From Aquimarina pacifica (lineage in GTDB: Bacteria > Bacteroidota > Bacteroidia > Flavobacteriales > Flavobacteriaceae): 49,800 nucleotides of DNA. Location: contig NZ_JACC01000048.1 in assembly GCF_000520955.1 (NCBI RefSeq), forward strand, positions 1-49,800. The letters run 5' to 3'. A model generated the notes under the pieces. The model had not been told where the DNA came from, searched no databases, and saw only the letters and a program-made list of their open reading frames with translations. Shown here piece by piece: positions 34,217 through 42,942 of this stretch (positions are counted from its first letter, which is position 1; each line of letters opens with the position of its first letter). Made by a program: the position numbers and the translations under genes.

Positions 34217-35212
34217 TTAGGAATTATAAGCCCATTTAAGGTAAATAGAGCCCCATGTAAAGCCTCCTCCAAAAGAAGCAAATACGATATTATCGCCTTT
34301 TTTGAATTGTTTTTCAAAATCACTTAATAATAGTGGTAAGGTTGCCGAGGTTGTATTGCCGTAACGCTCAATATTCATAAGAACTTTGTTATGATCAAGT
34401 TCCATTCTTTTTGCCGTTGCATCAATAATACGTTTGTTTGCTTGATGGGCTATAAGCCAATTTACATCATTGCCTGTCAGATTATTCCGTTCCATAATTT
34501 TAGAACTCGCGTCTGCCATATTAGAAACAGCGTACTTAAATACAGTTTTACCATCTTGCTTTACGAAATGTTGTTTATTGGCAACTGTTTCTTCAGACGC
34601 AGGAAGGGTAGAACCTCCTGCCTCAATTTTAAGAAACTCTCGTCCTATACCGTCAGAACGTAAATATTCATCCTGTAACCCTAATCCTTCTGTGTTTGGT
34701 TCAAAAAGTACAGCTCCGGCTCCATCACCAAATATGATGCATGTAGTACGATCTGTATAATCTATGATAGAAGACATTTTATCGGCACCTATCAATAATA
34801 CTTTTTTATATCTACCTGATTCGATATAGCTGGTTGCAGTAGACATTCCATACAGAAAGCTAGAACACGCCGCTTGCAGGTCATATGAAAATGCATTAAC
34901 TGCACCTATTTGTGATGCAACATACGCTCCTGTTGCAGCCACCATAATATCCGGAGTAGCGGTTGCAAAAATTACCATATCAATCTCTTTAGGATCTATG
35001 TTCTTTTTTGCAATTAGATCTTCTGCGGCTTTTATACCTAAGTAAGAAGTTCCTTTGTCCTTGTCTTTTAGTATTCGACGTTCTTTGATACCAGTTCGAC
35101 TGGTGATCCATTCGTCATTGGTGTCAACCATTGTTGATAATATATCATTAGTTAACACATAGTCTGGCACATATGCGCCTACAGCTGTGATAGCGGCTGT
35201 GGTTTTACTCAT
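34217..35212 (-). CDS. fabH: Beta-ketoacyl-ACP synthase III
   Basis: A 331-aa cytoplasmic condensing enzyme that starts fatty acid synthesis by joining acetyl-CoA (or a branched acyl-CoA, as is common in Bacteroidota) to malonyl-ACP. The triad is Cys116 in LQAACSSFLYG, His256 in LIAHQANKRI and Asn286 in ERYGNTTSATLP. The GDGAGAVLF strand and the FGGGFTWGS loop at the end are typical. Its start lies 171 nt after rpmF, with a strong hairpin in the gap, so its expression is partly uncoupled from the ribosomal gene. Confidence 0.97.
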   Translation of the reverse strand: MSKTTAAITAVGAYVPDYVLTNDILSTMVDTNDEWITSRTGIKERRILKDKDKGTSYLGIKAAEDLIAKKNIDPKEIDMVIFATATPDIMVAATGAYVASQIGAVNAFSYDLQAACSSFLYGMSTATSYIESGRYKKVLLIGADKMSSIIDYTDRTTCIIFGDGAGAVLFEPNTEGLGLQDEYLRSDGIGREFLKIEAGGSTLPASEETVANKQHFVKQDGKTVFKYAVSNMADASSKIMERNNLTGNDVNWLIAHQANKRIIDATAKRMELDHNKVLMNIERYGNTTSATLPLLLSDFEKQFKKGDNIVFASFGGGFTWGSIYLKWAYNS

Positions 35213-35338
35213 ATCTTAGTTTTAGTTTCACTGACTAGCGCACAAAATATGCCTAAAAAGTCGTCGAAATTACTAAATTATACACAAATATGGCGCAAAA
35301 TAATGGGATTTTGACACATATTCAACTAAAAACAAAAA

Positions 35339-35361
35339 AACTCTCACATTATGTGAGAGTT
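35339..35361 (-). terminator. Hairpin between rpmF and fabH
   Basis: An 11-bp perfect palindrome AACTCTCACAT/ATGTGAGAGTT around one base, followed by a U-rich tract on the minus strand. It is a terminator or attenuator that would reduce transcription from yceD-rpmF into the fatty-acid genes. Confidence 0.75.
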
Positions 35362-35383
35362 CTTATTATAATTTTATCAGACC

Positions 35384-35581
35384 TTATGCTACTTCTTCTT
35401 CTGTGTTATCAATAACAATCTGACCTCTGTAGTATAACTTACCCTCGTGCCAGTGGGCTCTGTGATACAAATGCGCTTCTCCAGTAGTTGGATCAGTTGC
35501 TATTTGAGGAACCGTAGCTTTATAATGAGTTCTTCTTTTATCTCTTCTGGTTTTCGATATTTTTCTCTTAGGATGTGCCAT
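35384..35581 (-). CDS. rpmF: Ribosomal protein bL32
   Basis: A 65-aa basic protein of the large subunit. The start AHPKRKISKTRRDKRRTHYK is the family signature, and the tail LYHRAHWHEGKLYYRGQIVI is the Bacteroidota form without the Cys4 zinc finger. It lies 10 nt after yceD, an arrangement kept in many bacteria. Confidence 0.97.
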   Translation of the reverse strand: MAHPKRKISKTRRDKRRTHYKATVPQIATDPTTGEAHLYHRAHWHEGKLYYRGQIVIDNTEEEVA

Positions 35582-35591
35582 TGCTTAGCTA

Positions 35592-36131
35592 TTATTTATC
35601 GTTTAATAAGTTTTTTAATTTATCCCAACGAGGATCTGTTTCCTCATCGTTATTTACTATTGTTTTTTCTTTTGGACTTAGTTCTTCTAGTCTTTCAAGT
35701 AAATCTGATTTTAATGTTCCGTTTTCTACACCCGGATGTACTCTCTTTGAGGGAATAGCAAGAACAATAAGTTCATATATATATTGTTGAACATTAACCT
35801 CATACTCCCCAAACGGAATTATAAGAAGTTCTTCATTTTCATTATTGTATTCTTCTCCAAACTTAACTACCAAAAAGAATTCATTCTCTATAGGTAGGTC
35901 AAAAGGCTCGTTCGTTAGATCACAATTAACGTTTACAGTACCTGTTGCTTTAAATTGAAGTTCTAGAAAAGTTGTTTTCTTTGTGAACTCTAAATCAATC
36001 GTTACTGCGGATTCATTAAATTCATCATACTCAAAATGTTCAAAGAACGTATTGTCAATTTGATACTCAAACTGGTGCAATCCCTGCTTTAGTCCAACGA
36101 AAGGAATAGTATACTCTTTAAGTTGTATCAT
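35592..36131 (-). CDS. yceD: YceD/DUF177 family protein
   Basis: A 179-aa protein of the DUF177 family. Relatives in other bacteria and plants take part in 23S rRNA accumulation. The typical core is VNVNCDLTNEPFDLPIENEF, with the single Cys kept, then YEVNVQQYIYELIVLAIPSKRVHPG, and an acidic tail ending in RWDKLKNLLNDK. It directly precedes rpmF with a 10-nt gap, the family's standard neighbourhood. A TATCTTTG box about 46 nt upstream is the likely promoter of this operon. Confidence 0.88.
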   Translation of the reverse strand: MIQLKEYTIPFVGLKQGLHQFEYQIDNTFFEHFEYDEFNESAVTIDLEFTKKTTFLELQFKATGTVNVNCDLTNEPFDLPIENEFFLVVKFGEEYNNENEELLIIPFGEYEVNVQQYIYELIVLAIPSKRVHPGVENGTLKSDLLERLEELSPKEKTIVNNDEETDPRWDKLKNLLNDK

Positions 36132-36176
36132 TTCATCATCAGTTTCAGGCCACTATCAATTTGATAAAGGCGGGTG

Positions 36177-36184
36177 CAAAGATA
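36177..36184 (-). promoter_or_regulatory. -7 box (TATCTTTG) of the yceD-rpmF operon
   Basis: It matches TAnnTTTG perfectly on the minus strand, some 46 nt before the yceD start. A -33 TTG at the normal spacing is not found. Confidence 0.4.
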
Positions 36185-36325
36185 ATAAAAATTCGTTATG
36201 AAAGTATTTTTGTAATCAAAATTATATCAGTTTGTTACAGATTTTACTTCTTTATAGTCATAAATAGGATCTTTGAACCTGTATAAAACAATATATGTCA
36301 TCAAAAAATTAACGAACCTCTATGT

Positions 36326-37387
36326 TTAATTGTGTTTATTTTGCGGTTTACGCGGTTGTTTTTTTAAGGGATTTTTGGTGAGTTCAAGGTATTCGTTTCT
36401 GCTTTTAAAAATTTTTAGTGCAGAAAAAACCGCCTCTTTAAAGGAGCTATGATCGGCTTGGTTTTTTCCTGCAATTTCGAATGCCGTACCATGATCTGGA
36501 GAGGTGCGCACTCTATTAAGTCCTGCGGTATAATTTACTCCTTTTCCAAAAGAAAGTGTTTTGAAAGGGATTAAACCTTGGTCATGGTAAGATGCTACGA
36601 TTGCATCAAAAGCTTTATAGGAGTTTGAACCAAAAAAGCTATCTGCTGCATAGGGTCCGTAGACCAATTTACCAGACTCATTGATTTTTTGAATTGTAGG
36701 CTTTAGTACATCCTCATCTTCTTTGCCAATAACTCCATTATCACCACTATGCGGGTTAATACCTAATATAGCTATTTTTGGTTTTGAAATCCCAAAGTCT
36801 TGTTTTAAGGTTTGGTATATGGTATTTATTTTTTGTTCTATTAAAGTTGGCGTGATTGTTTCTGCAATATCTTTGACTGCTACATGGTCTGTTAGTAGGC
36901 CTACTTTAAGATCATCAGTAATCATAAACATAAGGCTATTTCCTTCGAGTTCTTGATTTAGATAATCAGTATGCCCAGGAAAGGTAAACTCATCTGATTG
37001 TATACTATGCTTATTAATAGGTGCAGTAACAAGCACGTCAATTTCGTTATTTTTTAGGGCTTCGGTAGCCGCTTTGAGTGATTTAATAGCATAACTTCCA
37101 ACTTTTTGATCTTCTTGTCCAAAATTAATATCAATGGATTCTTTCCAAACATTAAGAACGTTCACTTTGCCATCGAGAATTTGAGGTGCAGAATCGATCC
37201 CATGAAGACTTAATTTATTATTGTATTTCTTTTTAAGAAAAGAGAGTATTTTTACCGAAGCAAAGATTACAGGTGTGCAAAAATCAAGCATGCGAGAATC
37301 TTCAAAAGTTTTGAGAATAACCTCACTTCCAATTCCATTAAGATCCCCAATAGATATTCCTAGTCTTATTTTTTCTTCTTTCTTCAT
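36326..37387 (-). CDS. pdxA: 4-hydroxythreonine-4-phosphate dehydrogenase
   Basis: A 353-aa enzyme of pyridoxal phosphate synthesis (DXP-dependent route). The metal-binding His residues lie in FPGHTDYLNQEL, LLTDHVAVKD and SYHDQGLIPFK. GISIGDLNGIGSEVILK opens the protein and GVNYTAGLNRVRTSPDHGTA is the conserved end of the active site. The basic tail QPRKPQNKHN adds about ten residues to the usual length. It is divergent from ribE with 87 bp between. Confidence 0.95.
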   Translation of the reverse strand: MKKEEKIRLGISIGDLNGIGSEVILKTFEDSRMLDFCTPVIFASVKILSFLKKKYNNKLSLHGIDSAPQILDGKVNVLNVWKESIDINFGQEDQKVGSYAIKSLKAATEALKNNEIDVLVTAPINKHSIQSDEFTFPGHTDYLNQELEGNSLMFMITDDLKVGLLTDHVAVKDIAETITPTLIEQKINTIYQTLKQDFGISKPKIAILGINPHSGDNGVIGKEDEDVLKPTIQKINESGKLVYGPYAADSFFGSNSYKAFDAIVASYHDQGLIPFKTLSFGKGVNYTAGLNRVRTSPDHGTAFEIAGKNQADHSSFKEAVFSALKIFKSRNEYLELTKNPLKKQPRKPQNKHN

Positions 37388-37474
37388 TATGTGATCGACT
37401 TTATCTGTATTTTTGAAATCTAAAATTGGACTTCAAATTTGAGTTCACAAATTTAACTAAATAATTCGCATTTT

Positions 37475-38062
37475 ATGTTTACTGGAATCATCGAAGAATT
37501 AGGAATTGTTACTTCATTACAAAAAGATCATGAAAACCTGAACATTACGGTAAAAGCGAATTTTACATCGGCCTTAAAAATTGATCAAAGTGTGGCTCAT
37601 AATGGAGTGTGTTTGACAGTTGTTTCTATAGTAGATGATACTTACACAGTTACTGCTATTAAAGAAACGTTAGATAAAACGAATCTGCAAGCATTAGCAT
37701 TGGGCGCGGTTGTAAACTTAGAACGTGGTATGAAATTGGCAGATCGATTAGATGGGCATATTGTTCAAGGGCATATTGATCAAACCGCAATTTGTACAGC
37801 AATAGAAGAAACCGGAGGAAGTTGGTCTTTTACTTTTGAATATGATCCTAATTTATCTAACATTACTATAGAAAAAGGATCTATTACGGTAAATGGTGTA
37901 AGTCTTACAGTTGTCAATTCTAAGAAGAATCACTTTAGTGTTGCAATCATTCCTTATACCTATGAGCATACCAATTTTTCTACATTCGAGGTAGGCACTG
38001 TTGTAAATCTAGAGTTTGACGTGATCGGTAAATACGTAAAGAGAATTACAGAATTGAATTAA
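37475..38062 (+). CDS. ribE: Riboflavin synthase, alpha chain
   Basis: A 195-aa enzyme that dismutates two 6,7-dimethyl-8-ribityllumazine molecules to riboflavin. It has two tandem lumazine-binding repeats, MFTGIIEELGIV...NGVCLTVV and GHIVQGHIDQT...NGVSLTVV. The length is normal. It is divergent from pdxA and probably a single gene. No FMN riboswitch is seen upstream; the leader is short and AT-rich. Confidence 0.96.
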   Translation: MFTGIIEELGIVTSLQKDHENLNITVKANFTSALKIDQSVAHNGVCLTVVSIVDDTYTVTAIKETLDKTNLQALALGAVVNLERGMKLADRLDGHIVQGHIDQTAICTAIEETGGSWSFTFEYDPNLSNITIEKGSITVNGVSLTVVNSKKNHFSVAIIPYTYEHTNFSTFEVGTVVNLEFDVIGKYVKRITELN

Positions 38063-38066
38063 TAGA

Positions 38067-38099
38067 GAAGTAGAACGGTAATCAAACCAATTCTACTTC
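38067..38099. terminator. Weak hairpin between ribE and the 51-aa gene
   Basis: A 9-bp stem GAAGTAGAA/TTCTACTTC with a 15-nt loop and no clear T-run. It overlaps the stop region of the small minus-strand gene. Confidence 0.35.
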
Positions 38100-38237
38100 A
38101 TTAAATTTGAATAAAGAAACTTTATCTCTTTCAATTTTTAAAAGTACTCCTCCTAAATCACTGACCGTTGCACAGGATTCGAAATCCAATACTTCACCAA
38201 AGTATTGGCTCTTGGCATCAATTACTTTATATCGCAT
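38082..38237 (-). CDS. 51-aa protein of unknown function
   Basis: A compact, well-composed frame MRYKVIDAKSQYFGEVLDFE... continuing to KVSLFKFNEVELV. Alternating hydrophobic residues suggest a small beta-barrel or SH3-like fold. The start follows an AT-rich leader with its own inverted repeat (38275-38306). It converges on ribE with only 19 nt between stops. Codon use and the absence of low complexity argue for a real gene, probably a small Bacteroidota-specific one. It contains a perfect 9-bp hairpin at the DNA level (CCAATACTT/AAGTATTGG). Confidence 0.6.
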   Translation of the reverse strand: MRYKVIDAKSQYFGEVLDFESCATVSDLGGVLLKIERDKVSLFKFNEVELV

Positions 38238-38556
38238 AATTTACTTCTTGATTTGATTTGTTTTTCCAATTTTATATGATCGTCTTTTCCCCAAAAAAAG
38301 ATCATAGATACATCAAAATCTAATTATAAATATAATAGTTACACTAATTTTTTTAAAATAAACTTATCAGGTTTTATTAACAAATATTATTAATAAAACA
38401 GAGTACTTGTCTGTTTTCCAATTGTTTGTTACAGTGTTTTTGTTTTTGAATCTGTCGTTTTAGAGTTTTAGTATAGATCAACTTACGCATAAAATTATAA
38501 GAATATGGAATAGGCAACTTTACACAGGATTTATTGTATTTAAATAAAATATGTTT

Positions 38557-38602
38557 TTGGAATAATTCCAAATTTTGTATTTTTGTATTGGAATAATTCC
38601 AA
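38557..38602 (+). promoter_or_regulatory. Promoter embedded between two identical palindromic operators
   Basis: TTGGAATAATTCCAA (7-bp arms, one central base) occurs twice, at 38557-38571 and 38588-38602, with centres 31 bp apart. The first copy supplies the -33 TTG (38557-38559). The -7 box TATTTTTG is at 38578-38585 after an 18-nt spacer, and the second copy covers the expected transcription start. This is the layout of a repressor-controlled promoter reading toward the 125-aa gene at 38710. Confidence 0.65.
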
Positions 38603-38709
38603 AAAATACACAAAAGGGTTATCAAAATTTAGGATTTGATTAAGGATTGTTATGTTATTCTAGCATAGTCTTTGTTTTAATTATTGAGTAAATCTCAAAT
38701 TAAACTATT

Positions 38710-39087
38710 ATGATACTACCTATACCTACGATAAAAAAGACTTATGTTATGAGTGGTATAAATTATGAAATACAAAACAGAAAACTACAATCGTATAAAC
38801 ATACTTTTGATTATAATTTCTGTAGAAGAAAGTATAATGAGTATGCACATATGCCGCTAGATACCTTTAAGAAGTGTCTTCGGGATTCTCAAAAGTTAGG
38901 AGAAATAGGACATTTGTGTTGTTTTATCTTGTGGGTTAAGAATAAGGAAAAACATGAGTATAGAGATACTCTTGGCGACTATGGATTAATACATCTACTA
39001 TTTCATTGTGTAGAAAATCAACATCACGTAGAATTACATGCTGAATATATACACATGCTTTTTAAGGAAGATATCAAGTTAGTATAG
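38710..39087 (+). CDS. 125-aa protein of unknown function behind a two-operator promoter
   Basis: I do not recognise this protein. It is soluble, basic in its first half (QNRKLQSYKHTFDYNFCRRK) and His/Cys-rich in its second (LGEIGHLCCFILW, HLLFHCVENQHHVELHAEYIH). The cluster of His residues near the end could bind a metal, which would fit a sensor, but no zinc-finger spacing is obvious. The mRNA leader is about 118 nt. The palindromic promoter upstream indicates tight regulation, possibly by the protein itself. A downstream Met (residue 14) is an alternative start. Confidence 0.55.
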   Translation: MILPIPTIKKTYVMSGINYEIQNRKLQSYKHTFDYNFCRRKYNEYAHMPLDTFKKCLRDSQKLGEIGHLCCFILWVKNKEKHEYRDTLGDYGLIHLLFHCVENQHHVELHAEYIHMLFKEDIKLV

Positions 39088-39117
39088 TGTGCTTTATAAA
39101 TTTTGACATGAAATTTT

Positions 39118-41169
39118 TTACGAATGAATTTTACTCATATACGTATCAATCACTTTTTTGAATTCATTCAGATTAATTGGTTTTGAAATAACTGCGTCAC
39201 AACCAGCATCATAGGCATTTTTTATATCCTTATCTGTAGAATAGGCGGTATGCACAATTACTGGTACGTATGGTTTTAGGTTTTTGATTATTCTAGTGGC
39301 CTCATATCCATCCATTATTGGCATTCGAATATCCATAAGGATGATACTGATGTCATTATTTTGGTAACACAAAGTAACTGCTTCTTGTCCATTTTCTGCA
39401 CGTATGATGATAAAATTATAGGCTTCATAGTGCGTAAGAATCGAATTGACCAGCAAAAAGTTTATTTCTTCATCTTCTGCAACCAATATTTTATAGGTAC
39501 GGTTTTTTATTTCCTCGAGTTGAATTTGGGAAGTCATTTGGTTAACGTCTATTGCAGAAAAAGGAAGGCTTATAGAAAATGTAGTTCCTTTATTTTTTTC
39601 AGAAATAAAGGAAATTTCACCATTCATTATTCGAATATTTTCTTTCACTATCGAGAGTCCAATTCCTAATCCATCATTGAGATTTTGTGAGCTTTCATTT
39701 TCTATATTAGAAAAGCTTTCAAAAATTAGGTCCTGGACCCTAGATTCAATTCCGATGCCTGTATCTTTAACTTTTATTTCAAGCGTATTTTGATAGGTTA
39801 AATAAGAGATGTTTACGGACCCTTGATGTGTGTACTTTACCGCATTAGATATGAGGTTGTTTAACACTTTAATGAGTCGGGATCTGTCAACAATCAGGGT
39901 GTCAACTATTTCTTTTGGTGTTTCTAGAACAATATCAATTCCTTTTTTTGATGCTTCAGATTTATACAAGTTTATTGTGGTTTCAAAAATTTTAGTGAGA
40001 CTGGTACTTTCATTTTTGAGCGAATTGGGTTTAGTCTGTAGATTAGAAATCTCTAATATGTTATCCACGATATGCACTAATTTTTTTCCGCTATGGATTA
40101 TCGTATCTACAAATTCGGTATGTTCTTTTTGCGTAATATTTTTTTTCCTTAGCAACTCAGAATATCCGAGAATTCCATTCATAGGGGTTCTTATTTCGTG
40201 TGATATATTTTGAAGAAATTTGTTTTTTACGTTATTACTTTTTCGAGTTTCTTCTAAAGCTAGTTCTAATTCGATAGTGCGTTTTTTTACTTTCTTTTTC
40301 AAACGCCAATTAAAGATCATAATGATGATCATAAATGCTCCCAAAAACGTTAAAACAGAAAACCAAAAGTTAGGCTTATAATAGATAGGCTGGTTCTTTT
40401 TTAATAACCACTTATTAAATATCACATTTCGTTCTTTAATAGAAATACTATTGATTGCTTTTGAAATAATATTGTTTAAAATGGGCTTACTTTTCTGTAC
40501 TGCAAGTTTGGATTGAAATTTAAGAGGAGTTGCTTTACCAACACGTAAATTAGTTAAATTACGGTTTTTGATAAAGTGATAAGCTATCGATTTGGGACCT
40601 ACAAATACATCACCAATGCCATTATTTAGAGCTGTCAATGCTTCGACTTCGCTTTCGAAAAACGAAATTTTTAAATCAGGAAACTTCTCGAGTAATAAGT
40701 CTTTAATTGCATGCCCTTTTGGGAGTAGAATATCTTTTTCCGGCAGTGTATTAAAAGTGATTTCTTCTACATTTTCAACTCTGGTAATAATTACATATTC
40801 TGATTCGAAAAGATTATTGTAAAAAGATAAATATGTTAATCGTTCTTTTGTTTCCTGAAAGGCTAATACAACATCAATCTTTTTATTCTTTACATCTTCA
40901 AAAAGAGGAGGTAACTCAACGTATTTTACTCTTGTAAATTTGTAATTAATTTTTTTTTCAATGAGCTCAAGGTAGTCAATAAAAACACCTTCGATATCAC
41001 CTTGATTATTTTCGAATTGATACGTATTAGTGTATCCCAGAACAGATACTTTTAGATCAGGGTTATCTTTTAACCATCTGATTTCTTGATCGGTTAGTAA
41101 TGCCCTTTCAGAGCAAGAGTAGGTACAAAGAGACAAGAATGAGAGTAAGAGGGTTATTCTGTTGAGCAT
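39118..41169 (-). CDS. Hybrid histidine kinase with periplasmic solute-binding sensor domain
   Basis: A 683-aa EvgS/BvgS-type sensor. A signal sequence is followed by a solute-binding (SBP_bac_3-like) domain at about 35-255, opened by LTDQEIRWLKDNPDLKVSVL. One membrane helix lies at 267-288. The HisKA domain has His324 in NISHEIRTPMNGILGYSELL. The ATPase has Asn442, DTGIG (469-473) and GLGIGL (500-505). A receiver domain follows at 560-680 with Asp613 in ILMDIRMP and Lys663. It has no output domain, so the phosphate must pass to a separate regulator, which is not adjacent. It likely senses a small molecule in the periplasm. It is a single gene. Confidence 0.93.
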   Translation of the reverse strand: MLNRITLLLSFLSLCTYSCSERALLTDQEIRWLKDNPDLKVSVLGYTNTYQFENNQGDIEGVFIDYLELIEKKINYKFTRVKYVELPPLFEDVKNKKIDVVLAFQETKERLTYLSFYNNLFESEYVIITRVENVEEITFNTLPEKDILLPKGHAIKDLLLEKFPDLKISFFESEVEALTALNNGIGDVFVGPKSIAYHFIKNRNLTNLRVGKATPLKFQSKLAVQKSKPILNNIISKAINSISIKERNVIFNKWLLKKNQPIYYKPNFWFSVLTFLGAFMIIIMIFNWRLKKKVKKRTIELELALEETRKSNNVKNKFLQNISHEIRTPMNGILGYSELLRKKNITQKEHTEFVDTIIHSGKKLVHIVDNILEISNLQTKPNSLKNESTSLTKIFETTINLYKSEASKKGIDIVLETPKEIVDTLIVDRSRLIKVLNNLISNAVKYTHQGSVNISYLTYQNTLEIKVKDTGIGIESRVQDLIFESFSNIENESSQNLNDGLGIGLSIVKENIRIMNGEISFISEKNKGTTFSISLPFSAIDVNQMTSQIQLEEIKNRTYKILVAEDEEINFLLVNSILTHYEAYNFIIIRAENGQEAVTLCYQNNDISIILMDIRMPIMDGYEATRIIKNLKPYVPVIVHTAYSTDKDIKNAYDAGCDAVISKPINLNEFKKVIDTYMSKIHS

Positions 41170-41308
41170 GTGTGTAATCTCAAGTTGGCTGACTAAATAT
41201 ACAGAAAAATTAGGAATTCAGCATTCAGGCTTACTATACGAGGAATTCTCTGATATTGTTTTTCCTTCCCTATTCATTTGGATTTGTCTCAGATTTTATA
41301 AACGTTTA

Positions 41309-41425
41309 TTTTAATCCGTTTTATGCAGTAGAAAATCTATTATAATCCAAAACTACTGAAAACACCAGTGTTTATAGCATTTTTGAGTCTCACTACGAAG
41401 TGCTACTGCATAAATTGGGTTAAAA
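41309..41425 (+). repeat. Dispersed inverted-repeat element, copy 3 (most complete)
   Basis: The 23-nt arms 41309-41331 and 41403-41425 are inverted repeats with three mismatches and a perfect 12-bp inner part (TTTATGCAGTAG and its complement). The interior near the right arm, CACTACGAAGTG, recurs in the other copies. It lies between the histidine kinase and the 500-aa gene and could also act as a transcription stop for the latter. Confidence 0.65.
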
Positions 41426-41439
41426 AAATGAATGTATAA

Positions 41440-42942
41440 TTATTCAATATGTATCTCTGCGGGATCTACCAAATTATCAGAAGTCTCGTCATTTGGATTG
41501 GTTCTTACATAAAAGCCAAAATCAGCTTCAACCCCATGTGCATTTGGGATATTCATAATAGTACTTTTAAGCAATCTTCCTAATTCCTGAGGGTGTAATC
41601 TGTATCCGCTTTCGAGCGTTAGCATTCCTACAGAGGCTCCATGAGCACCAGGTATTTCGAAGGTGTCATGCTCTACAGTTGCAATCTGTTCGCGATTATA
41701 CCCGGCAAACGCGAGAATACTGTGGGTATAATGGCCATTCATTACCCACGAATCTTGTCCAAAATCCATAAAAGGGATGGCGTCTTCTCCTGATAATCCG
41801 CCAACATTACCAATCATTTCCTGAAGCGCTTCTCCTACCTCTTTTCGAAAGGCTCCTCTTACCAAATCCGGCGCTTCTTCGGCTTCACTAATTTTGGGAG
41901 CAATTAATGTAGCATCTAATATCCAGCCAATTGGGCCTAAGATAAATAGAAAGGCTCTTAGTAATTTTACATACCATGGGATATCTACATCTACATCGAT
42001 ACCACTTGTGAATACATCAACAAAGCCATCATGCCAGCGTATTGATCCTTTAACATTGTAGAATTTTCTAAAGAATAATAAAAGGATTCCATCCCATTCT
42101 ATAGTGGCATCTGATTTTTCTGCTTCTCCACTAATTTGTATACCCAAATCATGCATACTCATCTGCATGGCGTTGATTTTAGCTCCTTCTATTTCTTCAC
42201 CTATTTTTGATTCTGCATTTTTTTGAAGTACCAGGTTCATAGCATCTCTAGAGATAATGACTTGAATCCCTGTATGATTGGGCACAATAGAAGGATTATC
42301 TATGATTTGGGCAGATTCTCCAGGGAGTGATAGTGTAGCTATCAATGCTGGGGTAGTAGTTCTCATAGTACTACTATTGACTTGTGGGTTTTGTGGTTGC
42401 CCCGGCGGAAAGCCAACCTGTACATGTTCTATTTCTGATATAGCACCTAGATAGAAATCGGTACTCCAGGTTGATCGTTCAGGAATTGCATCTTCATCAA
42501 AGGCAGCGCTCTCTATTCCTCCTATCAGTGAATTATAAATGGGGATATCCATATTTTGTAATATATCATTAATCATCCCAATGGCAAATGTACCTACCAG
42601 TCCTCCTATATCTTCTGGAGTTGCTTCTTCTACCTCTTCTACAGATAATGACGCTACTGGTGCAGATCCCGAAACTGTTTTTACAAAAGGCTTGAGCTTC
42701 ATCCAGATATCAAATGGTGTGGCCTCGTCATCCCCATTTTCAAAGGATCCTGTAATGTGCAATCCTAGTCGAGCATCTGTTGCCGGATCTCTGACCTCTA
42801 TCGATGGTTCATCAATGTGTATCAGAATATTCCCAAATTCGAAGGTTGGAGGGATTACTTCGGTTACATATAAGTGTGTGACAATTCCCTTGATAATGTC
42901 AACATTAATGCCAACTGCTATTTTTACTTGTCCTAAGTCCAT
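41440..42942 (-). CDS. 500-aa protein of unknown function, possibly TULIP-like lipid binder
   Basis: I do not recognise this protein. It has no signal peptide. The N-terminal half alternates amphipathic strands and helices (IAVGINVDIIKGIVTHLYV, FEFGNILIHIDEPSIEV). The centre contains GIQVIISRDAMNLVLQKNA, and a hydrophobic helix, WYVKLLRAFLFILGPIGW, lies at about 323-340. The two-fold repetition of long curved-sheet segments with a hydrophobic groove helix recalls TULIP proteins (BPI, P47/OrfX of toxin clusters), but that is a weak structural guess. It is a single gene with 270 bp (copy 3 of the repeat) to the kinase and about 500 bp without genes upstream. Confidence 0.5.
   Translation of the reverse strand: MDLGQVKIAVGINVDIIKGIVTHLYVTEVIPPTFEFGNILIHIDEPSIEVRDPATDARLGLHITGSFENGDDEATPFDIWMKLKPFVKTVSGSAPVASLSVEEVEEATPEDIGGLVGTFAIGMINDILQNMDIPIYNSLIGGIESAAFDEDAIPERSTWSTDFYLGAISEIEHVQVGFPPGQPQNPQVNSSTMRTTTPALIATLSLPGESAQIIDNPSIVPNHTGIQVIISRDAMNLVLQKNAESKIGEEIEGAKINAMQMSMHDLGIQISGEAEKSDATIEWDGILLLFFRKFYNVKGSIRWHDGFVDVFTSGIDVDVDIPWYVKLLRAFLFILGPIGWILDATLIAPKISEAEEAPDLVRGAFRKEVGEALQEMIGNVGGLSGEDAIPFMDFGQDSWVMNGHYTHSILAFAGYNREQIATVEHDTFEIPGAHGASVGMLTLESGYRLHPQELGRLLKSTIMNIPNAHGVEADFGFYVRTNPNDETSDNLVDPAEIHIE

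Noticed and set aside
38377..38625. An 82-codon minus-strand frame across the two palindromes
   Set aside because: Low-complexity Lys/Asn/Ile content from AT-rich DNA, and it would read through the promoter and operators; no minus-strand -7 box was found.
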